64,000 bases of DNA from CAVRAZ01 sp963719135 (GCA_963719135.1 CAVRAZ010000004.1:62001-126000), one strand, 5' to 3'. Positions 1 through 8,699 are shown, counted from the stretch's first letter. Notes: a model not told the origin generated them from the sequence alone. Program-made: numbers and translations.

Positions 1-1454
1 AGCATGGTCACGCCCATGATCAGCGGCAGCACGAAGTAGGGGTCGGCGCTGGAAAGGTCTTTCAGCCAGAACACAAAGGGCGCCTGGCGCAACTCGACGC
101 TTTCGAGCAGCACCCAGTACAACGCGATGAATACCGGTATCTGCACGACGATCGGCAGACAGCCGCCGAGCGGATTGATCTTCTCGGTCTTGTACAACTC
201 CATCATCGCCTGGTTGAGGCGTTGCTTGTCGTCGCCGTAGCGTTCCTTCAACGCCTTAAGCCGCGGCGCCAGCTTGCGCATGTTGGCCATCGACTTATAA
301 CTGTGTTCCGAGAGCTTGAAGAACGCCAGCTTGATCAACAGCGTCAGCAGCACGATTGACCAGCCCCAGTTCCCGACGATGCCGTGAATCTTTTCCAGCA
401 GCCAGAACAGCGGCTGCGACAGGAACGTGAGTCTGCCGTAGTCGACCGTGAGTTCCAGCCCGGGCGCCACTGCGGCCAGTTTGTCCTGCAACTTGGGCCC
501 CGCGTAGAGCCGCATGGGCAGCGTGGTCTGTTGGCCGGGCGCGATGGTCGTCTGCGGACCCATGAGTCCCAGAACGTACCGGTTGTCGTTCAGCGCGCGA
601 CTGTAGAAATGATCCATGTCGTTTGCCGGCGGAATCCAGGCCGCGAAGAAATAGTGCTGAACCATGGCGGCCCAGCCGCCCTGAATATCGCGCTTCAGGT
701 CGTTTTCCTTCATGTCCGCGAATTTGATTTTCTGGTACTTGTCTTCCGGACTGTAGATGACACCGCCGGTATAGACGCGCGAGGCGACCGCGGAACGGCT
801 GGATTTCTTTTCGGGTTCGCTGCGCTGCAATTGATCGTAGGGCCGCACCGTCAGCGCGTCGCCGCTCTTGTTGTCGATGGCCATATCGACGGCGATCACG
901 TAGCTGCCGCGCCGGAAGTGGTAGGTCTTGACCAGCGTGACACTGGTACCGCTGTCCCAGTACAGCGGGACGTCCAGCGTATCGGCGCCAGTGGCCATAC
1001 GGAATTCTGTCTGGTCCGCGCGATAGATCGCGTGGTGGGTCGGTTCATCGGCGCCGCCGGTGCGCACGCCCGACTGCAGCACGAACAGATCGGTGCCTGT
1101 GTCGGTCAACAGGCGGAACGGCGGGCTGTCGGCTTTCGTCGTTTCCGGATAGGCCAGCAGGTCGAGGATGCGCAGGTCGCCGCCGCGCGTGTCGATTTCA
1201 CCGCGCAGCAGGTCGGTTTCAACGGTGATGCGCTGGCCGCTTTCCAGCGCCTGCGCAGGCGGTGCCGACGGCGGAGGACCGGCGGGAATATCTTCGCCCG
1301 TCGGGGGGGCAGCTTCGCCGGCGGCGGCTGGTTGTTCCTGCTGCGCCGTCGCGGCCGGTTGAGACTTGGGGCCATAGTCCTGCATCCAGGCCTGCCAGAT
1401 CATCAGGAACAGGAAAGACAGTGCAATGAACAGCAGCAGGCGCGGATTATCCAT
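1..1454 (-). CDS. yidC: Membrane protein insertase YidC (3' end outside window)
   Basis: YidC inserts and folds inner-membrane proteins, alone or with SecYEG. Reading leftward from the ATG at 1454 the frame stays open to base 1. It has an N-terminal membrane anchor (MDNPRLLLFIALSFLFLMIW), an Ala/Pro-rich linker, the large periplasmic beta domain, and then the conserved insertase core including NPLGGCLPIVVQIPVFIALY. Only the last transmembrane helices are cut off by the window edge. The start overlaps the 3' end of yidD by 8 bp, the usual rpmH-rnpA-yidD-yidC order. Family identity is certain; the C terminus cannot be seen. Confidence 0.97.
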   Translation of the reverse strand, partial: MDNPRLLLFIALSFLFLMIWQAWMQDYGPKSQPAATAQQEQPAAAGEAAPPTGEDIPAGPPPSAPPAQALESGQRITVETDLLRGEIDTRGGDLRILDLLAYPETTKADSPPFRLLTDTGTDLFVLQSGVRTGGADEPTHHAIYRADQTEFRMATGADTLDVPLYWDSGTSVTLVKTYHFRRGSYVIAVDMAIDNKSGDALTVRPYDQLQRSEPEKKSSRSAVASRVYTGGVIYSPEDKYQKIKFADMKENDLKRDIQGGWAAMVQHYFFAAWIPPANDMDHFYSRALNDNRYVLGLMGPQTTIAPGQQTTLPMRLYAGPKLQDKLAAVAPGLELTVDYGRLTFLSQPLFWLLEKIHGIVGNWGWSIVLLTLLIKLAFFKLSEHSYKSMANMRKLAPRLKALKERYGDDKQRLNQAMMELYKTEKINPLGGCLPIVVQIPVFIALYWVLLESVELRQAPFVFWLKDLSSADPYFVLPLIMGVTM

Positions 1455-1677
1455 GGTGGTGATGTTTCTCCGGCACCGGGTCGATGCCGCCTTCGTGCCA
1501 GGGATGGCAGCGTCCGAGCCGTCGGAGCGTCAGATACAGTCCCTTGCCGACACCGAAACGCTCGACCGCCGTCCGGCCGTACTCCGAGCACGAGGGATAA
1601 AAGCGGCAGTGGCTGCCCAGCCAGGGGCTGATCAGCCAGCGGTAACCATCGATAAGCAGCAGAATCAATCGACGCAT
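1447..1677 (-). CDS. yidD: Membrane protein insertion efficiency factor YidD
   Basis: A 76-residue protein of the YidD (UPF0161) family, a small inner-membrane-associated factor that helps YidC-dependent insertion. The family signature is clear: an N-terminal amphipathic stretch, then YRWLISPWLGSHCRFYPSCSEY with the paired cysteines, and LGRCHPWHEGGIDPVP near the end. The C terminus is His-rich (KHHHHG). It overlaps rnpA upstream by 13 bp and yidC downstream by 8 bp, so translation of the three genes is probably coupled. Confidence 0.95.
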   Translation of the reverse strand: MRRLILLLIDGYRWLISPWLGSHCRFYPSCSEYGRTAVERFGVGKGLYLTLRRLGRCHPWHEGGIDPVPEKHHHHG

Positions 1678-2030
1678 TTCTTGTTCAGGTTTTTCCAGTG
1701 GACCGCGAGCGCCGACAGTATCTGCCGGTTATCCAACGCCGCGACACCTGCACGTGTTGTGACGACGACGTTGTTGGCGCCGAGCAGGGTCTGGTGTCGG
1801 CGGAAACTTTCCCGGACCAGCCGCTTCACACGGTTGCGCGCCACCGCATTCCCGCAATTCTTGATCGAAATCGCCAGCCCCAAACGGGCGTGCTCCAGGT
1901 CATTGGGAACCGCGAGCACGCTGATGAAGCGATCGCTCGATTTGCAGCGGCACTGCTTGAAAACACGCTGATACGCACCCGCGCCGAGCAACCGGGTCGA
2001 GCGGGGAAAAGCGTCGCCGCGACGCTCCAG
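1665..2030 (-). CDS. rnpA: Ribonuclease P protein component
   Basis: RnpA is the protein subunit of RNase P, which matures tRNA 5' ends. The RNR signature region is present (NAVARNRVKRLVRESFRRHQ) together with VVTTRAGVAALDN. The start is uncertain. The first standard start codon in frame is TTG at 1991, but this would remove the conserved N-terminal FPRSTRLL that forms part of the pre-tRNA leader-binding face. That segment is encoded just upstream in the same frame, where the only candidate initiator after the rpmH stop is CTG at 2030. I have given the longer version; the conservative version is 1665-1991, 108 residues. Confidence 0.85.
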   Translation of the reverse strand: MERRGDAFPRSTRLLGAGAYQRVFKQCRCKSSDRFISVLAVPNDLEHARLGLAISIKNCGNAVARNRVKRLVRESFRRHQTLLGANNVVVTTRAGVAALDNRQILSALAVHWKNLNKKCVD

Positions 2031-2041
2031 GGGACCGCGGG

Positions 2042-2176
2042 TCAGGCGGACAGGCGCGCGCGACCCTTGGCGCGCCGCGCTTTCAGGACCAGCCGGCCGT
2101 TCTTCGTGCTCATGCGGGCGCGAAAACCGTGATTCCGTTTGCGCTTCAGCTTACTGGGTTGGAATGTTCTCTTCAT
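2042..2176 (-). CDS. rpmH: 50S ribosomal protein L34
   Basis: A 44-residue, very basic protein starting MKRTFQPSKLKRKRNHGFRA, the universal L34 sequence, ending KGRARLSA. It is a structural protein of the large ribosomal subunit. The start is the ATG at 2176. It heads the leftward rpmH-rnpA-yidD-yidC operon and lies divergently from dnaA. Confidence 0.98.
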   Translation of the reverse strand: MKRTFQPSKLKRKRNHGFRARMSTKNGRLVLKARRAKGRARLSA

Positions 2177-2240
2177 GACGCCGTCGAGTCCGGTAACAAA
2201 AGCGAAGCCCGCGTAAAGGCGCGGGCAAAACAGACGGGGC

Positions 2241-2269
2241 AGGGTACTGTCCGGGGGTTTGTCTGTCAA
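2241..2269 (-). promoter_or_regulatory. Sigma-70-type promoter of the rpmH operon
   Basis: On the minus strand a perfect -35 box TTGACA (2264-2269) is followed after 17 bp by TACCCT (2241-2246). It lies about 65 bp upstream of the rpmH start. The promoter is inferred from sequence only. Confidence 0.6.
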
Positions 2270-2300
2270 TAGTCCGGCCTGCAAACGCAGTGGGCGAGAG

Positions 2301-2309
2301 TGTGGATAA
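2301..2309 (-). promoter_or_regulatory. DnaA box upstream of dnaA
   Basis: TGTGGATAA, the exact reverse complement of the consensus DnaA box TTATCCACA, sits 51 bp before the dnaA start in the rpmH-dnaA intergenic region. A box here fits autoregulation of dnaA or a second part of a bipartite origin, as in Pseudomonas. Confidence 0.6.
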
Positions 2310-2359
2310 CCCGCGTGTTCGAGCGTAGACTTGTTCGCCCTCACCGACCGCTCAACTCA

Positions 2360-3724
2360 ATGACAGGGGATCGTCCTTTGCCGGCATCACTTTGGCAGCA
2401 GTGTCTCGACCATTTGGAGCACCAGCTGCCCGAGCAGCAGTTCAATACCTGGATTCGGCCGTTGCACGCTGTGGAGGAAGCGCAGGGCTTGCGCCTCCTG
2501 GCACCCAACCGGTTTGTGCTGGATTGGGTAAAAGACCACTACATCAATGAGATAAAGGAAGCGATCGCGGACCTCGCGCAGACCGACGCGCTGCGCGTCG
2601 AACTCGAGATTGGCAGCACAACCCGATCCAAACTGATCGCGCCCAAAGAGGTACCGTCGCCGGTACGGCAGGCGGAGCGCCAGGGTGAAAAGCGGCGCGG
2701 ACCGCGCGGGGGCCTGAACGCCGAATTCACGTTCGAGCATTTCGTCGAAGGCAAGTCCAACCAGTTGGCGCGCGCGGCATCGGTCCAGGTGGCCGAAAAT
2801 CCAGGCGGCGCCTATAACCCGCTGTTCATCTACGGCGGCGTGGGTCTGGGCAAGACTCACCTGATGCACGCCGTCGGCAACATGATCGTCGGCAGAGATC
2901 CCGATGCACAGGTCGTGTACCTGCATTCGGAGCGTTTCGTCGCCGACATGGTCAAGGCGCTGCAACACAATGCCATCAACGAATTCAAGCGCTACTACCG
3001 TTCAGTGGACGCCTTGCTCATCGACGATATCCAGTTCTTTGCCGGCAAGGAACGGTCGCAGGAAGAGTTCTTTCACACGTTCAACGCACTGCTCGAGGGA
3101 CAGCGCCAGGTCATACTGACGTGCGATCGCTATCCGAAAGAAGTCAAGGGTCTTGAAGAGCGGCTCAAATCGCGCTTCGGTTGGGGCCTGACGGTTGCGA
3201 TCGAACCCGCGGAACTCGAAACGCGCGTCGCCATTCTCGTGAACAAGGCGATACAGTCGGGCATCGAATTGCCGAATGAAGTCGCGTTCTTCATCGCCAA
3301 ACGGATTCATTCCAACATTCGCGAACTGGAAGGCGCCTTGCGGCGCGTGGTGGCCAGCGCTCGGTTCACCGGCAAGCAGATCGATCTCAAGTTCACCAAG
3401 GAAGCGCTGCGCGACCTGCTGGCGATGCAGGACCGCCTGGTCTCGATCGAGAATATCCAGAAGACGGTTGCGGAGTATTACAAGATACGGGTGGCGGACC
3501 TGCTGTCGGCACGCCGGACCCGGTCCGTCACGCGACCCCGCCAGATTGCGATGGCGCTGGCCAAGGAGCTGACCAGCCACAGTCTGCCGGAGATCGGCGA
3601 TGCGTTCGGCGGTCGCGACCACACGACCGTGCTGCACGCGTGCCGGAAAGTTGGCGAACTCAAGGAATCGGATCTGCGCATAGCCGAGGAATACAATAAC
3701 CTGTGGAAAATGCTGACTTCCTGA
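2360..3724 (+). CDS. dnaA: Chromosomal replication initiator protein DnaA
   Basis: DnaA binds DnaA boxes at oriC, oligomerises with ATP and melts the origin. The 454-residue product begins MTGDRPLPASLWQQCLDHLE, the usual domain I start, which is why the ATG at 2360 is preferred over a GTG 60 bp upstream. Domain III has Walker A GGVGLGKT at about 159-166 and Walker B LLIDDIQF near 220. Domain IV carries the DNA-binding signature GGRDHTTVLHACRKV at about 417-431. Length is typical. It is followed by the presumed origin and dnaN. Confidence 0.98.
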   Translation: MTGDRPLPASLWQQCLDHLEHQLPEQQFNTWIRPLHAVEEAQGLRLLAPNRFVLDWVKDHYINEIKEAIADLAQTDALRVELEIGSTTRSKLIAPKEVPSPVRQAERQGEKRRGPRGGLNAEFTFEHFVEGKSNQLARAASVQVAENPGGAYNPLFIYGGVGLGKTHLMHAVGNMIVGRDPDAQVVYLHSERFVADMVKALQHNAINEFKRYYRSVDALLIDDIQFFAGKERSQEEFFHTFNALLEGQRQVILTCDRYPKEVKGLEERLKSRFGWGLTVAIEPAELETRVAILVNKAIQSGIELPNEVAFFIAKRIHSNIRELEGALRRVVASARFTGKQIDLKFTKEALRDLLAMQDRLVSIENIQKTVAEYYKIRVADLLSARRTRSVTRPRQIAMALAKELTSHSLPEIGDAFGGRDHTTVLHACRKVGELKESDLRIAEEYNNLWKMLTS

Positions 3725-3919
3725 AGTGGAAAAACGGTGGATAATTCCGGACCCGAAAAGTTATCCCCAGTGCTGCACAGGTTATCCACAGGTAGAGCAT
3801 GTGTTCATAGGTGCAGTTTATAGATAATAAGTTATTGATTTATACCTATTTAATTAATTAGTCCACAGAGGGCTGGCGCCTTAACTAAGAACATAAGCTT
3901 TAAGGAATAAATAATATCT
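3725..3919. other. Probable oriC (dnaA-dnaN intergenic region)
   Basis: This 195-bp gap holds one exact DnaA box TTATCCACA (3782-3790), a one-mismatch box TTATCCCCA (3761-3769) and a one-mismatch box on the other strand (3736-3744, read TTATCCACC). Immediately downstream, from about 3815 to 3915, is an AT-rich tract with TAATTAATTAG and ATAATAAGTTATTGATTTAT, unlike the surrounding high-GC sequence and suitable as an unwinding element. Location between dnaA and dnaN matches known gammaproteobacterial origins. Origin function is inferred. Confidence 0.7.
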
Positions 3920-5020
3920 ATGAAATTCACAATCCACCGTGAAACGCTTCTGGTCCCGTTGCAACAAACCATCGGCGTTGTCGAACGCCGCCAGACGCTG
4001 CCGATCTTGGGCAATCTATTCCTGCAAGCGTCCAAGAATTCATTGACAGTCTCAGCCACCGATCTCGAGGTTGAAATCCGCGCGAGTACCCAGACCATGA
4101 TCGATGAACCTGGAGAAACGACCGTACCGGCGAGAAAGCTGCTGGACATCTGCAAGGCACTGCCGGAAGGAGCGCAGATTGAATTTGCGTTCAACGAGTC
4201 GCGCGTGCAGATCCGCTCGGGCAAGAGCCGCTTCACGCTCGCGACGTTGCCGGGTGAAGACTTTCCGCTGGTCGACAAGATCCAGGGCGAAACGAAGCTC
4301 ACAATGCCGCAGGAGGCTTTGCGGCATATGATCGAGCGGACGAGTTTTTCCATGGCACAGCAGGACGTACGGTATTACCTCAATGGCCTGCTGCTCGAGC
4401 TTTCAAGCAGCCGTTTGCGTGCGGTTGCGACCGACGGTCACCGGCTGGCGACCTGCGATGCTGATGTTGACGTTTCATTGCCGGGCAAGCAGCAGGTCAT
4501 CGTGCCGCGCAAGGGCATCCAGGAACTGGTTCGCCTGTTGACGGAGGGCGAAGAGCCGGTGGAACTTGAGGTTGGCACCAATCATCTGCGCGCGACGATG
4601 CGCAACGTGATCTTTACGTCGAAACTGGTCGACGGCAGGTTCCCCGATTACGAGCGCGTTATTCCCAAGGGCGGCGACAAGAAGGTTCTGGCCGATCGGG
4701 AGCTGATGCGGCAGGCGTTGATTCGGACTTCCATCCTGTCGAATGAGAAATACCGGGGCGTTCGCCTGACGTTGGAAGAGAACACGTTGAAGATACAAAC
4801 ACATAATCCAGAACAGGAAGAAGCCGACGAGGAATTCGAGGTCGAATACGGCGGAAAGGGCTTGGAAATCGGCTTCAACGTGACCTATCTGCTCGATGTT
4901 CTGGCCAGCCTTCGGAGCGATCAGGTTGAGATCACCCTGAGTGACGCGAACAGTAGCTGTCTGGTCGAGCAGCCGGATTCCGGCCAATGCCGGTACGTCG
5001 TCATGCCGATGAGGCTCTAG
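3920..5020 (+). CDS. dnaN: DNA polymerase III sliding clamp (beta subunit)
   Basis: DnaN forms the ring-shaped dimeric clamp that tethers DNA polymerases. The 366-residue product has the same length as the E. coli protein and shows the three-domain clamp sequence, from MKFTIHRETLLVPLQQTIGVVERRQTLPIL through LLELSSSRLRAVATDGHRLA to the C-terminal CRYVVMPMRL, which contributes to the protein-binding pocket. A weak AAGGAA lies about 14 bp upstream of the ATG. It is followed by recF after 35 bp. Confidence 0.98.
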   Translation: MKFTIHRETLLVPLQQTIGVVERRQTLPILGNLFLQASKNSLTVSATDLEVEIRASTQTMIDEPGETTVPARKLLDICKALPEGAQIEFAFNESRVQIRSGKSRFTLATLPGEDFPLVDKIQGETKLTMPQEALRHMIERTSFSMAQQDVRYYLNGLLLELSSSRLRAVATDGHRLATCDADVDVSLPGKQQVIVPRKGIQELVRLLTEGEEPVELEVGTNHLRATMRNVIFTSKLVDGRFPDYERVIPKGGDKKVLADRELMRQALIRTSILSNEKYRGVRLTLEENTLKIQTHNPEQEEADEEFEVEYGGKGLEIGFNVTYLLDVLASLRSDQVEITLSDANSSCLVEQPDSGQCRYVVMPMRL

Positions 5021-5055
5021 CCTGTAGCCAGAGCCACCTCAGCGCTGGCTGATTC

Positions 5056-6141
5056 ATGCCCATCCGGTTTTTCTCGCTCCAGTCATTTCGAAACATTGAA
5101 TCGGCGGAACTGGCGTTTTCCCCTCACGTCAATCTGGTCACCGGCGGCAACGCAGCCGGCAAGACCAGCCTCTTGGAAGCGATTCACTGCCTGGTGCGGA
5201 CCCGGTCGTTCAGGACGACCCGCTTGTCCCGCCTGGTGAGGCATGGCGATAACGCATTCAGGTTGTTTGCGGATGTCGAACTGGATAATGGCGCCAAGCT
5301 CCCGGTTGGCGTTGGCTTCCAGACGTCCCACATCGAGATCAGGGTAGGTCGCGAGCCGGTCCGGCGTTTGTCTGACCTGGCTGCACTATTCCCGATGCAG
5401 GTCATGGCCGGCAACATCCATCAGATGATCGAGGAAGGTCCGAAATATCGGCGGCGGTACCTGGACTGGGGATTGTTCCACGTGGAACACACCTATGCCG
5501 ATGCCTGGCGTCGTTACCACCGAATTCTGAAGCAACGCAACGCGGCGCTGCGGCAGAACGCCTCCAACTTCGAATTAAAGGTGTGGGATGACGAATTTAT
5601 AGAACGTGCATCTGTAATCAATGCGTTACGCGTGAGTTACCTGGCTGATCTGAACGCGCAACTGAACCCGATACTGCACAGTCTGCTGGAGAGTGGACAG
5701 CGACTGAATCTGGTATACGGGCCCGGAACCATCGCCGGCAAGTCGCTGGAGGAGAGTCTCCGCCAGCAGTTGATCCGGGACCGGGAAACGGGCTCGACGC
5801 ATTCGGGGCCGCACCGCGCCGACATCCGGTTCGAACATCAGGGGCAAGACCTGATTCCGACTCTGTCGCGTGGTCGCCAAAAGCTATTGGTTATAGCCCT
5901 GCAACTGGCCCAGGCCCGGCTGATGCCTCGCAACGGGCGAGCGACCCGGATCGTTTTGCTGGACGACTTGGGCGCCGAGCTGGATAGCGACAACCAGCGG
6001 CGCGTGTTTGACGAGTTGGCCGCGACCGACGCCCAGGTGTTCATGAGTTCCATTCAGGCGGATCCTTGGAAAGAGCGGATTGAGCCTGACCATCTTGCGA
6101 TGTTTCACGTGGAACACGGCAAAGTGGACAGGGTGGTATAA
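5056..6141 (+). CDS. recF: DNA replication and repair protein RecF
   Basis: RecF is an SMC-like ATPase that with RecO and RecR loads RecA at gaps. The 361-residue product has Walker A GGNAAGKTS at 30-38, the ABC signature LSRGRQK near 268 and Walker B IVLLDDLGAELD near 300. Two stretches encoding FHVEH (one in the conserved LDWGLFHVE segment, one near the C terminus) coincide with parS-like palindromes described separately. The stop codon overlaps a candidate gyrB promoter. Confidence 0.97.
   Translation: MPIRFFSLQSFRNIESAELAFSPHVNLVTGGNAAGKTSLLEAIHCLVRTRSFRTTRLSRLVRHGDNAFRLFADVELDNGAKLPVGVGFQTSHIEIRVGREPVRRLSDLAALFPMQVMAGNIHQMIEEGPKYRRRYLDWGLFHVEHTYADAWRRYHRILKQRNAALRQNASNFELKVWDDEFIERASVINALRVSYLADLNAQLNPILHSLLESGQRLNLVYGPGTIAGKSLEESLRQQLIRDRETGSTHSGPHRADIRFEHQGQDLIPTLSRGRQKLLVIALQLAQARLMPRNGRATRIVLLDDLGAELDSDNQRRVFDELAATDAQVFMSSIQADPWKERIEPDHLAMFHVEHGKVDRVV
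5474..5489. promoter_or_regulatory. parS-like palindrome 1 (within recF)
   Basis: TGTTCCACGTGGAACA is a perfect 16-bp palindrome and matches the ParB-binding parS consensus, including the GTTCCACGTGGAAC form found in Pseudomonas. It lies about 3.1 kb from the dnaA start, where origin-proximal parS sites are expected. It is embedded in the recF coding sequence. Confidence 0.7.
6101..6116. promoter_or_regulatory. parS-like palindrome 2 (within recF)
   Basis: TGTTTCACGTGGAACA matches the general parS 16-mer with one half-site asymmetry. It lies 627 bp from the first site, near the 3' end of recF. Confidence 0.65.
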
Positions 6142-6142
6142 T
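6134..6142 (+). promoter_or_regulatory. Candidate extended -10 promoter for gyrB
   Basis: TGGTATAAT gives a perfect -10 hexamer (6137-6142) with the TGn extension, 26 bp before the gyrB start and overlapping the recF stop codon. No good -35 box is seen, which is acceptable for an extended -10 promoter. Confidence 0.45.
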
Positions 6143-6168
6143 GCGCGATTGCTCAAAGGGAAAACCCA

Positions 6169-8589
6169 ATGACGGATAACAAGTCATACGACTCCTCCAA
6201 TATAAAGGTGCTGAAAGGACTGGACGCCGTCCGCAAGCGGCCGGGGATGTACATCGGGGATACTGACGACGGAACCGGGCTGCACCACATGGTCTTCGAA
6301 GTCGTCGATAATTCCATCGACGAAGCGCTGGCCGGATACTGCACAGAAATCAGCGTCGCGCTACACAGCGACGGTTCCGTAACGATCACTGACGATGGCC
6401 GTGGAATTCCGGTCGATATTCATGAGGAAGAAGGCCGATCGGCGGCGGAAGTCATTCTCACGGTGCTCCATGCCGGCGGCAAATTCGACGATGACTCTTA
6501 CAAGGTTTCGGGTGGCCTGCACGGCGTCGGTGTATCCGTGGTCAACGCCCTGTCCAGCTACCTGCGTCTGACCATTCACCGGGACGGCGGGGTGTATTTC
6601 CAGGAGTACATCGAGGGCAAACCGAGGGAACCGCTCAAGTGCATCGGTGAGTCCGACCAGACAGGCACCGAGATCCGCTTCACGCCGTCGAAAAAGATCT
6701 TCACGGACACCGAGTTTCACTACGATATCCTGGTCAAGCGCCTCCGGGAGCTGTCGTTCCTCAACAGCGGCGTGCGCATCCGGGTCACCGACGAACGCAG
6801 CGGGAAGGAAGACATCTTCGAGTACAAGGGCGGCATCCGCGCCTTTGTCGAACATCTGAATCGCAACAAGACGCCGTTGCATCCCACCGTGTTTTACATC
6901 ACCGGTGAGAAGGATGGCATCAGCATCGAAGCGGCGCTCCAGTGGAACGATTCCTATCAGGAGAACATCTTCTGCTTTACCAACAATATTCCCCAGCTTG
7001 ACGGCGGTACTCATTTGGCCGGTTTCCGCGCGGCTCTGACGCGCACTCTGAACCAGTACATGGAACAGGAAGGCATCGCCAAGAAGGCCAGGGTCAATAC
7101 GACGGGCGACGATGCCCGCGAAGGCCTGACCTCAGTATTGTCGGTCAAAGTGCACGATCCCAAGTTTTCTTCGCAAACCAAGGAAAAGCTGGTTTCATCC
7201 GAAGTCAAAGGCGTCGTCGAGTCGGTCATCAGCGAGAAGCTTGATTCATATCTTCTTGAATTTCCACAAGAAAGTAAAGCGATCACAGCCAAAATCATCG
7301 AAGCGGCCTGCGCGCGCGAAGCGGCCCGCAAGGCGCGCGAAATGACGCGCCGCAAGGGTGCGCTGGACATTGCCGGTCTGCCCGGCAAGCTCGCGGATTG
7401 TCAGGAACGCGACCCGGCGCTCAGCGAACTGTTCCTGGTCGAGGGCGATTCCGCGGGCGGCTCGGCAAAGCAGGGGCGCGACCGCCGCACTCAGGCGATC
7501 CTTCCGTTGAAGGGCAAGATTCTCAACGTGGAAAAAGCGCGCTTCGACAAAATGCTGGCATCTGCTGAAGTCGGCACGCTGATAACCGCGCTGGGCTGCG
7601 GTATCGGCAGGGACGAATTCAATCCCGAAAAGCTGCGTTATCACCGCATCATCATCATGACCGACGCGGATGTCGACGGCTCGCACATCCGCACCCTGCT
7701 GCTGACATTCTTCTACCGGCAGATGCGCGAACTCATCGAGGGCGGGCACATCTACATTGCGCAGCCGCCCCTGTACAAGGCGAAGAAGGGCAAACAGGAA
7801 CGCTACGTGAAGGACGACCCGGAGCTGCGCGAATACCTGCTGCAGGCCGCCCTGGACAACGCCGCTCTGTACGTCAATGCGGAGGCGCCACCGCTGACCG
7901 GCGCAGGACTCGAGACGCTGGCCAAGCAATACGTCGGCGTGATGGCTTCGATCGAACGGCTGTCGAAACGTTACAACCGGCTCATGCTCGAGAGGATGCT
8001 GTATATGCCGCCAGTGTCCGAACTCGACACGCACAACGAACAGAAACTGGCCGGCTGGTGCGCCGAACTCGCGCAGCGGATCAACGCGACCATGACCGCG
8101 GGCGACCGCATCACGCTGGACGTGGTGCGCGAGACCGGGCAGGACAACCTCCTCATCCGGGTCCGGAAGCTGACCCACGGCATCCTGTCCGGCGAACACA
8201 CCATGCGCACGGAGTTTTTCGCGAGCGCCGAGTACGCCGGCATGGTGGCGCTGGGCGCCAAACTCGAAGGCATGCTGGGCGATGATGCCTACGTGACGCG
8301 CGGTGAAAAGAAACAATCGGTAGACGGTTTCAAGCAGGCCATCGACTGGATGATGGACGAGGCCAAACGCGGGCAGCACATCCAGCGCTACAAGGGGCTG
8401 GGCGAGATGAACCCGGATCAGTTGTGGGACACCACGATGAACCCGGACACGCGCCGACTGTTGAAGGTCAAGATCGAGGATGCGGTGGGCGCCGACCAGA
8501 TCTTCACGACGCTGATGGGGGACCAGGTCGAACCGCGACGCGAGTTTATTGAAAACAACGCGCTGCTGGTGTCCAACCTCGATGTCTGA
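6169..8589 (+). CDS. gyrB: DNA gyrase subunit B
   Basis: GyrB is the ATPase subunit of gyrase, which introduces negative supercoils. The 806-residue product has the GHKL ATPase motifs (EVVDNSIDEALAG, DDGRGIPVDIH, GGLHGVGVSVVNALS), the TOPRIM domain beginning LFLVEGDSAGGSAKQGRDR at about 421 with DADVDGSHIRTLLLTFFYR near 499, and the C-terminal QRYKGLGEMNPDQLW near 740. Length matches the gammaproteobacterial form with the TOPRIM insert. AAGGGAA precedes the ATG at a good distance. Confidence 0.98.
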   Translation: MTDNKSYDSSNIKVLKGLDAVRKRPGMYIGDTDDGTGLHHMVFEVVDNSIDEALAGYCTEISVALHSDGSVTITDDGRGIPVDIHEEEGRSAAEVILTVLHAGGKFDDDSYKVSGGLHGVGVSVVNALSSYLRLTIHRDGGVYFQEYIEGKPREPLKCIGESDQTGTEIRFTPSKKIFTDTEFHYDILVKRLRELSFLNSGVRIRVTDERSGKEDIFEYKGGIRAFVEHLNRNKTPLHPTVFYITGEKDGISIEAALQWNDSYQENIFCFTNNIPQLDGGTHLAGFRAALTRTLNQYMEQEGIAKKARVNTTGDDAREGLTSVLSVKVHDPKFSSQTKEKLVSSEVKGVVESVISEKLDSYLLEFPQESKAITAKIIEAACAREAARKAREMTRRKGALDIAGLPGKLADCQERDPALSELFLVEGDSAGGSAKQGRDRRTQAILPLKGKILNVEKARFDKMLASAEVGTLITALGCGIGRDEFNPEKLRYHRIIIMTDADVDGSHIRTLLLTFFYRQMRELIEGGHIYIAQPPLYKAKKGKQERYVKDDPELREYLLQAALDNAALYVNAEAPPLTGAGLETLAKQYVGVMASIERLSKRYNRLMLERMLYMPPVSELDTHNEQKLAGWCAELAQRINATMTAGDRITLDVVRETGQDNLLIRVRKLTHGILSGEHTMRTEFFASAEYAGMVALGAKLEGMLGDDAYVTRGEKKQSVDGFKQAIDWMMDEAKRGQHIQRYKGLGEMNPDQLWDTTMNPDTRRLLKVKIEDAVGADQIFTTLMGDQVEPRREFIENNALLVSNLDV

Positions 8590-8655
8590 CAGCCGGCGGG
8601 CACGACCACCGCGCTGCTGAGTGCTGCGTAATGGCGCTGCCTGTTGCCGGGATGT

Positions 8656-8699
8656 GCTTGCCCGCGAACATGCCATAGCCATGCTCTTCGCGGGCAAGC
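8656..8699. repeat. 13-bp perfect inverted repeat downstream of gyrB
   Basis: GCTTGCCCGCGAA (8656-8668) is mirrored exactly at 8687-8699, leaving an 18-nt loop. No T tract follows on either strand, so it is either a factor-dependent transcript end for the convergent genes or a REP-like extragenic palindrome. Confidence 0.6.

Noticed and set aside
7246..8697. 483-codon open frame antisense to gyrB
   Set aside because: Same reason; gyrB is certain on the other strand.
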